From: Cryptomeria japonica | Lineage: Eukaryota; Streptophyta; Pinopsida; Cupressales; Cupressaceae | Reading direction: 5' to 3' | NCBI RefSeq assembly: GCF_030272615.1 | Contig: NC_081415.1 | Coordinates: 191,920,270-191,980,269 of the forward strand | Length of the DNA stretch: 60,000 bases | Part shown: in pieces, positions 1 to 9,052 of the stretch | How the letters are laid out: each line of letters starts with the position of its first letter | How positions within the stretch are numbered: the stretch's first letter is position 1 | Translations under genes and position numbers: made by a program | Notes under the pieces: generated by a model | The model's database searches: none | What the model was told of the DNA's origin: nothing | What the model saw: only the letters and a program-made list of their open reading frames with translations

Positions 1-116
1 AACAGTCTGCAAACATTGAGTCATCAACACTGTGTCCTCTTGTCACGAAAAACAGTCGAAAAATCAGATTTGGTCACAGCAAAACAAATTCACAGATAGG
101 AAAGATTGCACTAAGG

Positions 117-408
117 TTACAGAAACGCGTCTGTGTCTGTTTAAACCGCGTCTGTGTCGGATAGACGCGTCTGTGAAGTACATAATAGCGTCTGTGTTTT
201 TATCAGCGTCTGTGTCGAGCAGAGACACGTCTGTATCTGGGAATCGCGCCTGTGAAGTATACAGGCGCGTCTGTGTCCACAATTGCAAAAAACTGTTACA
301 GTCCCAGCAAACAGCAACAGGAAAATCTCAGAATCACGTCTGCGTTAAACAGAGTAGCGTCTGTGTCTTAAAACCGCGTCTGTGAAGTATACAGAGGCAT
401 CTGTGTCA
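117..408 (+). repeat. Dispersed GCGTCTGTGTC motif array in the sense leader
   Basis: About twelve imperfect copies of a short motif close to CGCGTCTGTGTC recur roughly every 20-30 bases, with unrelated sequence between them. Clear copies start near 126, 147, 164, 189, 206, 227, 245, 266, 336, 356, 376 and 397. The motif is the reverse complement of the array at 9053-9342 in the same element. It is not a simple tandem repeat because the spacers differ. Function is unknown. Confidence 0.85.
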
Positions 409-897
409 GGATTTGAAAATTTTAATAGTCAAACAAACAAAAGAAATCAATTTCGGCATACTTGAGCTTCCTAGGTTGTCTCTTCAGATTTCATCTAGCA
501 TTCAGCCTGTTCTAGGGTCTCACATAGTCCATCATTGCTTCACATCTCATTTTACATTCATACTTGTCTAAACTTGAGTCAAAAGGTCACTTGCTTGTCC
601 TCATCATACTTTGTCAACACACTACATACAACTACACTTTTGCTAAGTGGTCCCTCATCAAGGTTTCTTACCTTTGGGTCTCATTTGGTCTTACTTAGAG
701 TCAAGGTCAGCTTACCTCATCAAGAGAAACTATCCTCTCTTTGGAAGTCACACCTACTCTACTACTTACATACTTGGTCTTACACTTTGGACATTGCAAG
801 TACACCTCAAGATTCATTTACACTCCATACAACTCTTGGTCTTCCATACTCTTGTCATTTTCGTCTAGTCTCTCACATATTGCTAAACACCTAGTTC
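409..897 (+). other. Non-coding leader between motif array and gag ORF
   Basis: The stretch is pyrimidine-rich, with several degenerate copies of a CTTGGTCTT-like phrase. A 119-codon ORF at 535-894 has a low-complexity Ser/Leu/His composition and no recognisable domain, so I treat it as non-coding leader. Only the last 75 bases or so are matched upstream of the second copy's ORF, where the rest of the leader is missing. Confidence 0.55.
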
Positions 898-3800
898 ATG
901 GTTGAAACCCGCCTTCAAAAATCTAGGAGAATAACTAAAGAAGCTCAAGAATCCGCAAACATGAGTTCTTATGAGTATGACAATGACGTCTTCTACAATC
1001 CTGAGCACACTACATTACCAGACATGAATGTTTATAGACACAATCCAAATGTGGAAAGCACAAACACTATACACAACGCTACACACAATGACACCGTGGA
1101 CAATTCTTCAATACTTTCAGCAGACATACAAGAATCTATAATGGATCCTCAATTCAATAGATTGGTTGAAGAGATAATGAAGAGAGATCGTCAGTATTTC
1201 CTAAACATGATGGCACAAAGTGGCACCAAGATACCACATGATTTTGACTTATCTCAACTTATGGAAAGTAGACCTTCACAACAAACTCAACCTCATAGTG
1301 GAGGACCAAATAATATGATGCCGGAGTCACCATCAGTTTTGCTTCAGAAACCAGCAATCCCACATACACAAGCTCAAATGTATGATAATTACATTCAAAG
1401 ACCCTCATGGAGGCCCTATGCTCAAACACATGCTCAAGATATGGGTCAACCAAGACAAATGGATACTCAAGGACTTCCTCAAAATTTTGACACAAGAAGA
1501 CCTCATGCCAAAATTGGGGGCAACACAATGGAAAATAAAAGGCCTATTGAATATGGTTTATATACACCAAACAGATATGGGGTCCCTCAACAAGAAGTTA
1601 TGCCAAGTGCTCCATACATGTCGGAACAATATAGACCTCCATATGGACATGTCTACGATCAGTATCATCCATACATGCAACAAGCTCCTCCTCAAATGGG
1701 TGTTTCAAACATGGGGTATGCTACAAGAAATCAATCTCCTCCCAAAAATAATTTGGAGCAACAAATTAGAGATCTACAAAAGAAAGTGGAAGATATGGGC
1801 ACATCAAAACCCACATATACTATGAGAGATATATGCCCTTATCCATTTGATAAGAGCATTCCAATGCCTCCGTTTCCTCCGCACTTTGTAACACCAAAAT
1901 TTGACAAATATAGAGGGAGAGGAGACCCCAAGGCACATATAAGACAATTCTTCACAGCTTGCATTGAGGTAGCGGCAGAAGAAACATACTTAATGAGGTT
2001 GTTCCCACAGAGCTTAGGTGACCAAGCTATGGAATGGTTTTCTCAATTACCTCCCGGTATTAAGTCATGGGGCGACTTAGCAGAGGCATTCATTCAGCAT
2101 TTCTCTTACAACATTGAAACAGATGTCTCAGTTACTACCTTGTGCAATACGAAACAAAATGAAGGAGAATCTTTCGCAACATTCTTACAGAGATGGAGAA
2201 ACTTAGCTAGCAGATGCTCTTGTGAGATTCCGCAAAAACAAATGGTGGAGATGTTCACACAAAATGTTAACAAGGCTATCGGCTATGATCTCAGAAAAGC
2301 TTGTTTGTCTACATTCAAGGATGTCATTGAAAAGGGCCTAGCAACAGAAAAAGTCTTAATTGAACAAGGAGTTATCAAACTATTCAAAGAAAACAAAGAG
2401 GACTTCAAAGGAAAGGACAAACCAAAATTTTGGAACAAGAACAAGAACACGGTTAATGATGGTGTTGTTGATGCCAACACAGTGAGACCAAAGTTCGTCT
2501 TTTCTGGATCAAGTTCTACCAACAATCAAGTGAACAATCAAACAACTGCTAAACCACGAAGGAAGTACACTCCATTGGGAGAACCACTTGAATCAGTATT
2601 CAAAAAGCTTGTAGCAAACAAAGTGATCACGGTCCCAGATTTTCCTCCATATGAACCAAAGGTCAAACCGAATTGGTGGAATGATGATGAATTTTGTGAG
2701 TTTCATAAGAGCAAGGGTCACAAGACAGGTAATTGCCATCGATTGAAAAACATTGTACAAGATCTCATTGATAGAGGAGATATAGAGATTGAGGGACATT
2801 CATCTAACCAAGAGCATGAGGTGTTTAAGGAAACATTCCCAAAACATGACAAGGGAAAAGGCAAAGTCACAGATGATCAAGCCAATTACACCAGAGCACC
2901 TTACAATTATGATTCCACTATTAATCACATCTCAATGGATAATCATATTTCTACCATTACTATCAAAAATAAAAATCCTGAGAATCCTTCTCAAAGACCC
3001 AAAATTGTCCTAAAAGGTGTGGGATCTTCGTCCGCATCTACCTCTGAATGTCATGTTACAACCCGTCGAGGTAAGATCACATTGCCAGGTACCTCTACTA
3101 AGAATACCAATCTTCCGTCAACTAAGCCTGAGTACGACCTTGTAGAGCAATTAGGGAAAACACCCACACTCATCTCTATTCTTGAGCTCTTACGTATATC
3201 TCCTGCACATAAAGCTGTCCTTGACAAAACCTTGAGAGATACTTCTGTCCCTACGGATCTAAACGTGGACCAATTTCAAGCCATGGTGGGATACCTATCC
3301 GTTCCACACTCCCTCACATTCATAGAAGCCGATGACGCCTCCATAAGTCAGCCTCATAATGCACCTCTACATATTGAAGCCTTCATACATAAACATCGAA
3401 TCAAACGAGTCCTGATAGATGGAGGAGCAGGTCTTAACATTTGTACCTTGAGTACCATAAGACAATTGGGATATTCTGACAAAGCTGTAAATTCTACAAA
3501 CCAAATCACTATTAAGGCTTATGATGATGAAGAGCGTTCGTCCAAGGGCACAGTCATCTTACCTCTCAGAGTTGGACCGGTTACAAAGGATGTGGTTTGT
3601 CAAGTCCTTGATTTAGATCTTGCATACAACATATTGCTAGGGCGTCCATGGATTCATGAGATGAGAGCAATACCATCTACATATCATCGATGTATCAAGT
3701 TTCCACACAATGGAGTTGAAGTGACCGTCAAAGCGGATCCAAATCCATTCATCTATTGCAACAATCTACAACCTAGATCAGAAATAACAATACCAGTCAA

Positions 3801-4971
3801 TCGACAAGCTATTCCTTCATCGGCATATGTGGATCCTAAATCCTTAAAAGCTTCTACATCAAAACAGGCAGAGCTAAAAGAAGACAAGTTCAAGATTAAA
3901 GACATGGGATGTGGTGAGTATATCTTTCATGTTGATCAACTCCCACTATCTTCTAAGACATTCAATCGACAAGAACAATCTACAAACAATTTGCAATGCC
4001 AAGGAATTGGGTGTGAACCACCTAGTGTTGTGGCTACTAGGTCCGAATGCAAATCTCCTCCAGCGGTGCAAGCAGCTCTTCATATCAATAGTCCTAAGAG
4101 TGGTTCCAGTGAAGAATCTATTGAGCGTATCGCCAACCCTCTTGAGAACTCACATAGCCTTACTATTTCATCCACTCATTCTATTTCCACTCCACTTCCA
4201 GACCTGGATCAACAAGAATTACAAGAGCCCTTACTAATAGGGGATGACAAATCAAGCTTTGAAAAGAAAAATCTAAAAGTAAAAAATAAAGAAAAGACCT
4301 TTAGTCCAAATCAAAATCAAAAGCTACTGGACTCAGCAAAAATAAAAGTCAAGGATAAAAATTCTATGAAAGAAAAAGAGCAAGAGTTGATATCCCCTAA
4401 TATCAAAATAACTGGGGGCAAAAGTTCTAAAATTTCAAGTCAAAAAGCATACTTGTTGATCCTAAGTCTCCATCATGCTATCCTACTTTCACTTCTTTTC
4501 ACAATCATAAGCCTTCATCATTCATCCACTTGTTCCACACATCCTTTTCCTTCTGGTGATACATCATGGACCTTTAATGGAGCTTCCTCAAAGGACTTTG
4601 CTATCAGTGATGCCCAAACTTCTTTAGGTGACGCGCATATGGGCCTGTGTAGTCCACACACTAGTAATTCTATCTCAGTTCCTTTATCAAGGAAGACAGT
4701 CACTCAAGCTACACATCATTCAGTCAAGGAACGTCACAGCTACAATCACAAAGTCAAGCCTCGCACATTTGAGGTAGGTGACTTAGTCCTCAGAGAGAAC
4801 CCCAAGAATCAGCAAGATAGAGATAAGAAGGGCAAGTTCGAACCAAACTGGCTTGGTCCTTACATCATCACAGCGGTATATGGATCTGGGGCATATCAGC
4901 TCTCAACTTCAGAAGGTGAATCCTTGGAGGATCCTATCAACAGCATGCACCTTCGCAGGTTCTACACATAA
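898..4971 (+). CDS. Gag-protease fused to integrase C-terminal domain (1357 aa), copy 1
   Basis: One uninterrupted frame starts at MVETRLQKSRR. The N-terminal 330 residues are Pro/Gln/His-rich. A retrotransposon Gag domain lies at about residues 335-430 (DKYRGRGDPKAHIRQFF to FLQRWRNLA). A zinc-binding motif of the CX2HX4HX4C type (CEFHKSKGHKTGNC) is near 600. An aspartic protease follows, with VLIDGGAGLN near 836 and ILLGRPWIHE near 911. A polar Ser/Lys-rich region and a hydrophobic segment (about 1181-1207) come next. The end, from about 1285, is the integrase C-terminal SH3-like module (FEVGDLVLRENP, GKFEPNWLGPY, MHLRRFYT). RT, RNase H and the integrase catalytic core are missing. The second copy has the same architecture, so the deletion predates the duplication. 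The product would be expected to form capsid-like particles and process itself, but could not copy or integrate DNA. Confidence 0.9.
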   Translation: MVETRLQKSRRITKEAQESANMSSYEYDNDVFYNPEHTTLPDMNVYRHNPNVESTNTIHNATHNDTVDNSSILSADIQESIMDPQFNRLVEEIMKRDRQYFLNMMAQSGTKIPHDFDLSQLMESRPSQQTQPHSGGPNNMMPESPSVLLQKPAIPHTQAQMYDNYIQRPSWRPYAQTHAQDMGQPRQMDTQGLPQNFDTRRPHAKIGGNTMENKRPIEYGLYTPNRYGVPQQEVMPSAPYMSEQYRPPYGHVYDQYHPYMQQAPPQMGVSNMGYATRNQSPPKNNLEQQIRDLQKKVEDMGTSKPTYTMRDICPYPFDKSIPMPPFPPHFVTPKFDKYRGRGDPKAHIRQFFTACIEVAAEETYLMRLFPQSLGDQAMEWFSQLPPGIKSWGDLAEAFIQHFSYNIETDVSVTTLCNTKQNEGESFATFLQRWRNLASRCSCEIPQKQMVEMFTQNVNKAIGYDLRKACLSTFKDVIEKGLATEKVLIEQGVIKLFKENKEDFKGKDKPKFWNKNKNTVNDGVVDANTVRPKFVFSGSSSTNNQVNNQTTAKPRRKYTPLGEPLESVFKKLVANKVITVPDFPPYEPKVKPNWWNDDEFCEFHKSKGHKTGNCHRLKNIVQDLIDRGDIEIEGHSSNQEHEVFKETFPKHDKGKGKVTDDQANYTRAPYNYDSTINHISMDNHISTITIKNKNPENPSQRPKIVLKGVGSSSASTSECHVTTRRGKITLPGTSTKNTNLPSTKPEYDLVEQLGKTPTLISILELLRISPAHKAVLDKTLRDTSVPTDLNVDQFQAMVGYLSVPHSLTFIEADDASISQPHNAPLHIEAFIHKHRIKRVLIDGGAGLNICTLSTIRQLGYSDKAVNSTNQITIKAYDDEERSSKGTVILPLRVGPVTKDVVCQVLDLDLAYNILLGRPWIHEMRAIPSTYHRCIKFPHNGVEVTVKADPNPFIYCNNLQPRSEITIPVNRQAIPSSAYVDPKSLKASTSKQAELKEDKFKIKDMGCGEYIFHVDQLPLSSKTFNRQEQSTNNLQCQGIGCEPPSVVATRSECKSPPAVQAALHINSPKSGSSEESIERIANPLENSHSLTISSTHSISTPLPDLDQQELQEPLLIGDDKSSFEKKNLKVKNKEKTFSPNQNQKLLDSAKIKVKDKNSMKEKEQELISPNIKITGGKSSKISSQKAYLLILSLHHAILLSLLFTIISLHHSSTCSTHPFPSGDTSWTFNGASSKDFAISDAQTSLGDAHMGLCSPHTSNSISVPLSRKTVTQATHHSVKERHSYNHKVKPRTFEVGDLVLRENPKNQQDRDKKGKFEPNWLGPYIITAVYGSGAYQLSTSEGESLEDPINSMHLRRFYT

Positions 4972-5060
4972 GCTCTTTTTGAATATCCTAATGCAAAAAT
5001 ACAAAAAAATCAAAAAAAATTTCAAAAATACAAAAAAATTATAAAACAAAAAAATCGTTA

Positions 5061-5203
5061 CTTGGTGAAAACCTGGCAAACAGGCGCCTTGTGACAACAA
5101 AAAAATTGAAAATCGAAAAAAGTAAAGAGAAATAATTTCGTCCAACGGTGAAAACCACTTCGGTGGCGCCCTGGGCAAGTACCATGGTGAAAACTGGGTC
5201 ACC
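5061..5203 (+). other. Three-hairpin GGTGAAAAC block downstream of the ORF
   Basis: Three GGTGAAAAC phrases each sit at a potential hairpin: CCTG-gcaaa-CAGG at 5072-5084, CCAC-ttcg-GTGG at 5155-5166 (a C(UUCG)G tetraloop in RNA), and GGTGA-8 nt-TCACC at 5186-5203. GGCGCC follows the first two. The block is kept in copy 2 at 14921-15061. A similar GGTGAAAAC-GGCGCC block after the pol stop is, to my knowledge, common in Tat-lineage elements; its role is not known to me. Confidence 0.6.
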
Positions 5204-6701
5204 AGCGCCATGCGTAGAGACATTGCTCCTCTCTCCTTCAGGATTCTCTTTCATCTTTCACTTTGCACACACTCACAACCTATTCATCCATAACAAACTT
5301 ACCCATTCCCATCATGGCTTGTTATTGATCTACCTAAGATTGGTTAGCCATCCATAACCCTCCCTTTTCATTCCCTTTCCATCCATAATAAATCGGCTCC
5401 TATCTGTGACTAAGGCAATTCCTACGTCTAGTAATGGGTGTGGAACTGAGAACATCACATGTTTCGAGGAGTACAGTTTCTTCCAGCTTCCTTCAAGTCT
5501 ATCCGCGCACAATCCGCAATAAAGCAACATTTGCATCGCCAGTCCGCAATAAAGTTCCATCTTCTCCGCAATAAAGTATCAGTTTCATGGATTCAGTCAG
5601 TTTCAAAGGAGACACAGCAGCAACAATGAGCTTCAACAAAATCAAATCTTTCAACAGACTCAGACAACATATGGTTCAGTGCTATCTATCCTTTTTGTGA
5701 AAGTGAACATTGTGACCACAATCAAAATTAGACTTATACAAGTGACAAGAGACACTAAACTTGAGGACTACAGTGGATGTTGGTGTCGAGTCTTGGTTTT
5801 CTTTTGATTTTATCTTTTGGTGACATGTCTTTTAGCTTTTCCAGGATGTCTTTGACTAGAGATTCTATCTCCAAGATGTCTTTGACTAGAAAGGCGAGGA
5901 TGGGGTATCGTCACCTATTTGCATTTGCTGTCTGTGGATTGTCTCTTAGTAATGCTATGACTTGTCCAAGGATATGAGGACATTGTGAGTCTAGTATGAA
6001 CTGGGGCATTCCTTGTTTGTGACTGTCTTATCTCCATGCAAACAGGTACAATGACTTTCTGGGTCGAACAAATGCCTCGATTGTCATAACCTATTCTGCC
6101 ATAATAAAGCTCAATGATGATAACGCACAAGAAGCTCTTTCACGTTCATATCTTCTGTCTTCCATCCCCCTTTCTTGATTGACTTCCATCGTCCTTCTCG
6201 AGTCCGCATAGCCTGCTATCACATGACTGAGTATAATGACACACCAAAAACATTTGCATTTCATATAGTTACACCTGCATTACCACATATAAGCATTTCA
6301 TACATACATATAGATATCACAATTGCATCACATCCTGCATACAACACATGTTAGCACATCTCGCATTTTCATTATGTAAATAATCATTTGCATTATCATA
6401 TTCATTTGCTCACATTTGCATCATGCATCTCATATAAAACATAAAAGAACAAAAATATATTGCATTGCATCATATAAGCATCCATATCATAAAACATGTA
6501 TCACATAAGAACATTTCATCACATAAGGTACACATGCATATAGCTGCCGCAAAAAAAAAAATAAAATGGATCATCTCTCATATATAATCAAAAGTGTCAT
6601 GATACAATGATGTCAAACGAATCATATGGCTACAAAATCACCCACAGGTGTCTACAATACAACAATGATACATATACTGATACATAGGGAGCCCACTATA
6701 G
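5204..6701 (+). other. Long 3' non-coding region with AATAAA cluster and GCAT-rich tract
   Basis: There is no supported gene. Four AATAAA hexamers occur in quick succession near 5390, 5517, 5549 and 5571, three of them inside the phrase CCGCAATAAAG; they could be poly(A) signals of the sense transcript. From about 6240 to 6540 the sequence is rich in TTGCAT/ATGCAT words. Short ORFs here are low-complexity and not conserved in length with copy 2. Confidence 0.5.
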
Positions 6702-7316
6702 CTATGAGGAACTCCCTCCCTCGGAGCCGCCTGGCCTCGACAGAGTCTGAGCTATAGATGGACCCGCCCCTGGATCCCCCTGTCTCTCTGGTGGTGGTGG
6801 AGGCCCCATGACCCCACCGCTGGATGCCTGTCTCCTGCGGCTCCCTCCCGTAGCCGTCGCTGTGCGCGACGATCTATGGAAGCTCCTAGCCCGCTGATCT
6901 GCTGGCACGACTGCATAGTATAGATCCCTCCAGTAGGTGATCTCCTCTCCGGCTCGCAAAACATATGCGTAGCCTGCCCCTGCATCCTCTGCTGCTCGCC
7001 TACCTGCCCTCAGAGCTGTCTCGGCCTCTGTGTATCTCTGGATGGCCTGATCCCTCTCTCGCTCTGTGTCTCGGACCCTGATCCTGAGGTGGTTCCTCTC
7101 TCGAACCAAGTCCTCAATCTCATCTGCCTGGCCCTGGCAGATCTCCCGCAGCCTCACCACCTCATCCTCCTCAGAGTCTCCGCTCTCCGCCTCTGCCTGT
7201 GGCTCCTCCTCTATAGGTGCCTGTCCCTCAACCTCTGCCTGCACCTGTCCCTGTGCCTGTATAGGTACCTGTGGCTGCACCTGTCTCTGTCCCTCTGCCT
7301 GTACCTGTCTCGGTCC
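6702..7316 (-). CDS. C-terminal extension of antisense PMD protein, behind an in-frame TAG
   Basis: This frame is the direct in-frame continuation of the PMD exon: the only interruption is the TAG at 7317-7319, followed by 12 codons and then a 192-codon stretch opened by ATG at 7280. It encodes a Gln/Val-rich start, an acidic segment (EEEPQAEAESGDSEEDE), a strong predicted coiled coil (VVRLREICQGQADEIEDLV and on), then an Arg/Ser-rich and Pro-rich tail ending GGSEGGSSS. The flanking residues GPR-stop-GPRQVQ suggest a CAG-to-TAG change. It could be reached by readthrough, be a separate ORF, or be a decayed tail of a once 670-residue protein. It is absent from copy 2 through deletion. Confidence 0.55.
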   Translation of the reverse strand, partial: GPRQVQAEGQRQVQPQVPIQAQGQVQAEVEGQAPIEEEPQAEAESGDSEEDEVVRLREICQGQADEIEDLVRERNHLRIRVRDTERERDQAIQRYTEAETALRAGRRAAEDAGAGYAYVLRAGEEITYWRDLYYAVVPADQRARSFHRSSRTATATGGSRRRQASSGGVMGPPPPPERQGDPGAGPSIAQTLSRPGGSEGGSSS

Positions 7317-8651
7317 CTACCTAGGACCCTGTGCTGCTGGCACCTGTAGGGGCAGTCCACCCCGTCCTCTCACCACTGGAGCTGCTCTCTCCTGTCCTCC
7401 CTCCCTCCGAGGTGCTACCCGCCTCTCTCCCACCACTCCCCTCCGCCTCCGCCGGCCCCTACCTCCATCCCCTCCTCCATCATCATCATCTCCTCCACCC
7501 TCTCCATCCAGTGGCTCTGTCGGATCTGTCAATCTGGGAAATGGATGCTCTGCCCAGTACGCAGAGTACTCTGCGTCCATCCCTGCATCATCCACCTCTG
7601 ACCGCATGTCCCATGGCATCGGCATCATTTCAGCTAACTGTGTCACTGCCTGATCATATGATAACAGTGGGCCAAACTGCACCTGATCTCTGACCGTCCG
7701 GGCATACATACCCGAGCCTCGTGGCATCCGCTGAATCCGCCCGAACTGCCTGCACACCCTGTCTACCAGCTGCCTCTCCAGAATATAAGGCGTCCGCCCC
7801 ATCAGATACCTGCTCCTAAATACATATGGTAGCTCCAAGGCATCGTCCTCCCACTCCTCGCACCCCAGGTACGGCCTCCAGATCACCATGTCAATATCAT
7901 CAATAACTCTCCTCCAGTGCTCCAATCTCCCAATCCGAGGCTGGGATGTAATCATGGCATACAGGTGCACGAAACTCTGTCCCTGTCCTCTGCCTCTGAA
8001 GTGAATTGGTCGTGTGATGGGAAGGTGCTCATAGGCCCACACCTGCAAGAGAGTCACGCCGCAGCCCAAACCCACTGATCCATGGTACACAAACTGATGC
8101 AGCTCATAATACAAATGTGCCAGGACACATGGCCCCCATGCATACCTAGTGTGCTCTGCCATCAGCGTCTCCAATGCCCCTCCCCAGCCCACTGCCAATC
8201 CTCGTGTGGCCCTGTCTGGACACAAATATCCACTGATGACTCCCCCAACAACTGCTGGCAATGCTAATCCTGTGGCAGTCATGGTGTCCCAGGCTACATG
8301 ACCTGCTCGCATCTCCAACTCTGGATCCTGAAAAACCCATCTCAATGCCTCCCTGTCACCGTCACGGTCGTAGGGAATCAACTCTCCATCAATAGGAACA
8401 TGCAGAATCCTATATACATCCTCCAATGTCACTGTCATCTCACCCATCGGCAGGTGAAACGTGCATGTCTCTGAGTGCCATCTCTCGGCCAACGCAGTCA
8501 GCAACCCCATGTTTGCCCGAAACTCAGGCACATAGAGCATCTGTGTGAGACCCATCTCCTCAATGGAAATCATGTCCTGAATCGACAACTCTGGTCGCAG
8601 TCTCTGAGTCGATGGAAATCTCTCCCGTGACTCTAACATCGGCAAATACTC
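7317..8651 (-). CDS. Antisense plant mobile domain (PMD/MAIN-like) protein, exon 2
   Basis: The frame encodes a plant mobile domain protein (Pfam PMD, as in Arabidopsis MAIN and MAIL1). Hallmarks are the block around MGLTQMLYVPEFRANMGLL, then CTFHLPMGEMTVTLEDVYRI, the IDGELIPYD segment, and further on VYHGSVGLGC and LVDRVCRQFGRIQRMP. The frame has no ATG at its edge but joins in phase to exon 1 at 9458-9523 through an acceptor CTGCAG at 8652-8657. It ends in Arg/Gly/Asp-rich low complexity and a TAG. The whole 6.7-8.6 kb interval is much more GC-rich than the surrounding retroelement, consistent with host gene capture. PMD proteins act in nuclear gene silencing and genome maintenance in plants; the role of TE-borne copies is not known. 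Spliced length would be about 467 residues. Confidence 0.8.
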   Translation of the reverse strand, partial: EYLPMLESRERFPSTQRLRPELSIQDMISIEEMGLTQMLYVPEFRANMGLLTALAERWHSETCTFHLPMGEMTVTLEDVYRILHVPIDGELIPYDRDGDREALRWVFQDPELEMRAGHVAWDTMTATGLALPAVVGGVISGYLCPDRATRGLAVGWGGALETLMAEHTRYAWGPCVLAHLYYELHQFVYHGSVGLGCGVTLLQVWAYEHLPITRPIHFRGRGQGQSFVHLYAMITSQPRIGRLEHWRRVIDDIDMVIWRPYLGCEEWEDDALELPYVFRSRYLMGRTPYILERQLVDRVCRQFGRIQRMPRGSGMYARTVRDQVQFGPLLSYDQAVTQLAEMMPMPWDMRSEVDDAGMDAEYSAYWAEHPFPRLTDPTEPLDGEGGGDDDDGGGDGGRGRRRRRGVVGERRVAPRREGGQERAAPVVRGRGGLPLQVPAAQGPR

Positions 8652-8684
8652 CTGCAGTCAAGCAACTCAATCATGTCAGTTACC

Positions 8685-8929
8685 GTGGCATTCACTGTTT
8701 ATCACAAAATGCTACTTGCTACCTAAATGCATCTGGTTATCTATCCTAGTGACACTCACTGTTCATCACAAAGTGTTGCTATCTACCCTAAGTAGTGCTC
8801 CCTGTTTATCACAAAGTACTACGTGTGTGACATTCCCTGTTCATCACAAAGTGTCACTCACATTCGCACTCCCTGTTCATCACAAAGTGCTGCCTATCTT
8901 GGTGCTCCTTGTTCATCACAAAGTGCCTG
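8685..8929 (+). repeat. Array of six 31-nt hairpins with conserved loop and covarying stems
   Basis: Units lie at 8685-8715, 8749-8779, 8792-8822, 8827-8857, 8863-8893 and 8899-8929. Each has an 8-nt 5' arm, a 15-nt loop and an 8-nt 3' arm. The loop is nearly constant (core CTGTTCATCACAA), while the arms change together: GTGGCATT/AATGCTAC, GTGACACT/AGTGTTGC, GTAGTGCT/AGTACTAC, GTGACATT/AGTGTCAC. The first four pair over all eight positions if G-U is allowed; the last two pair over five and six. The wobbles are G-U on plus-strand RNA and would be C-A mismatches on the minus strand. Confidence 0.8.
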
Positions 8930-9052
8930 GATCTATCTTAATCTTTCTAGAGGACCTGCTTGAGTGTATCCTCTCAGCAGCTTATCCAATCGACAGCGTA
9001 TGTTCATCATAGAACTGCCGATTTGACCTAAAAGACTAAAACCATGCATTTA
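8930..9052 (+). other. Linker between hairpin array and motif array
   Basis: A further small stem, AGAGGA/TCCTCT, spans 8949-8974 and is conserved in copy 2 (17290s-17310s). A possible degenerate relic of the hairpin loop (GTTCATCATAGAAC) lies near 9002-9015. Nothing else is recognised. Confidence 0.4.

Noticed and set aside
535-894. 119-codon ORF upstream of gag in copy 1 as an Ogre-type ORF1
   Set aside because: Low complexity, no similarity to the ORF at 54743, and absent from copy 2.
4441-4515. Envelope-like gene
   Set aside because: A single hydrophobic segment inside a Gag-protease fusion, without signal peptide or glycoprotein features, does not support an env gene.
7066-7693. Plus-strand Cys/Pro/Ser ORFs
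   Set aside because: They are shadows of the GC-rich antisense PMD gene.
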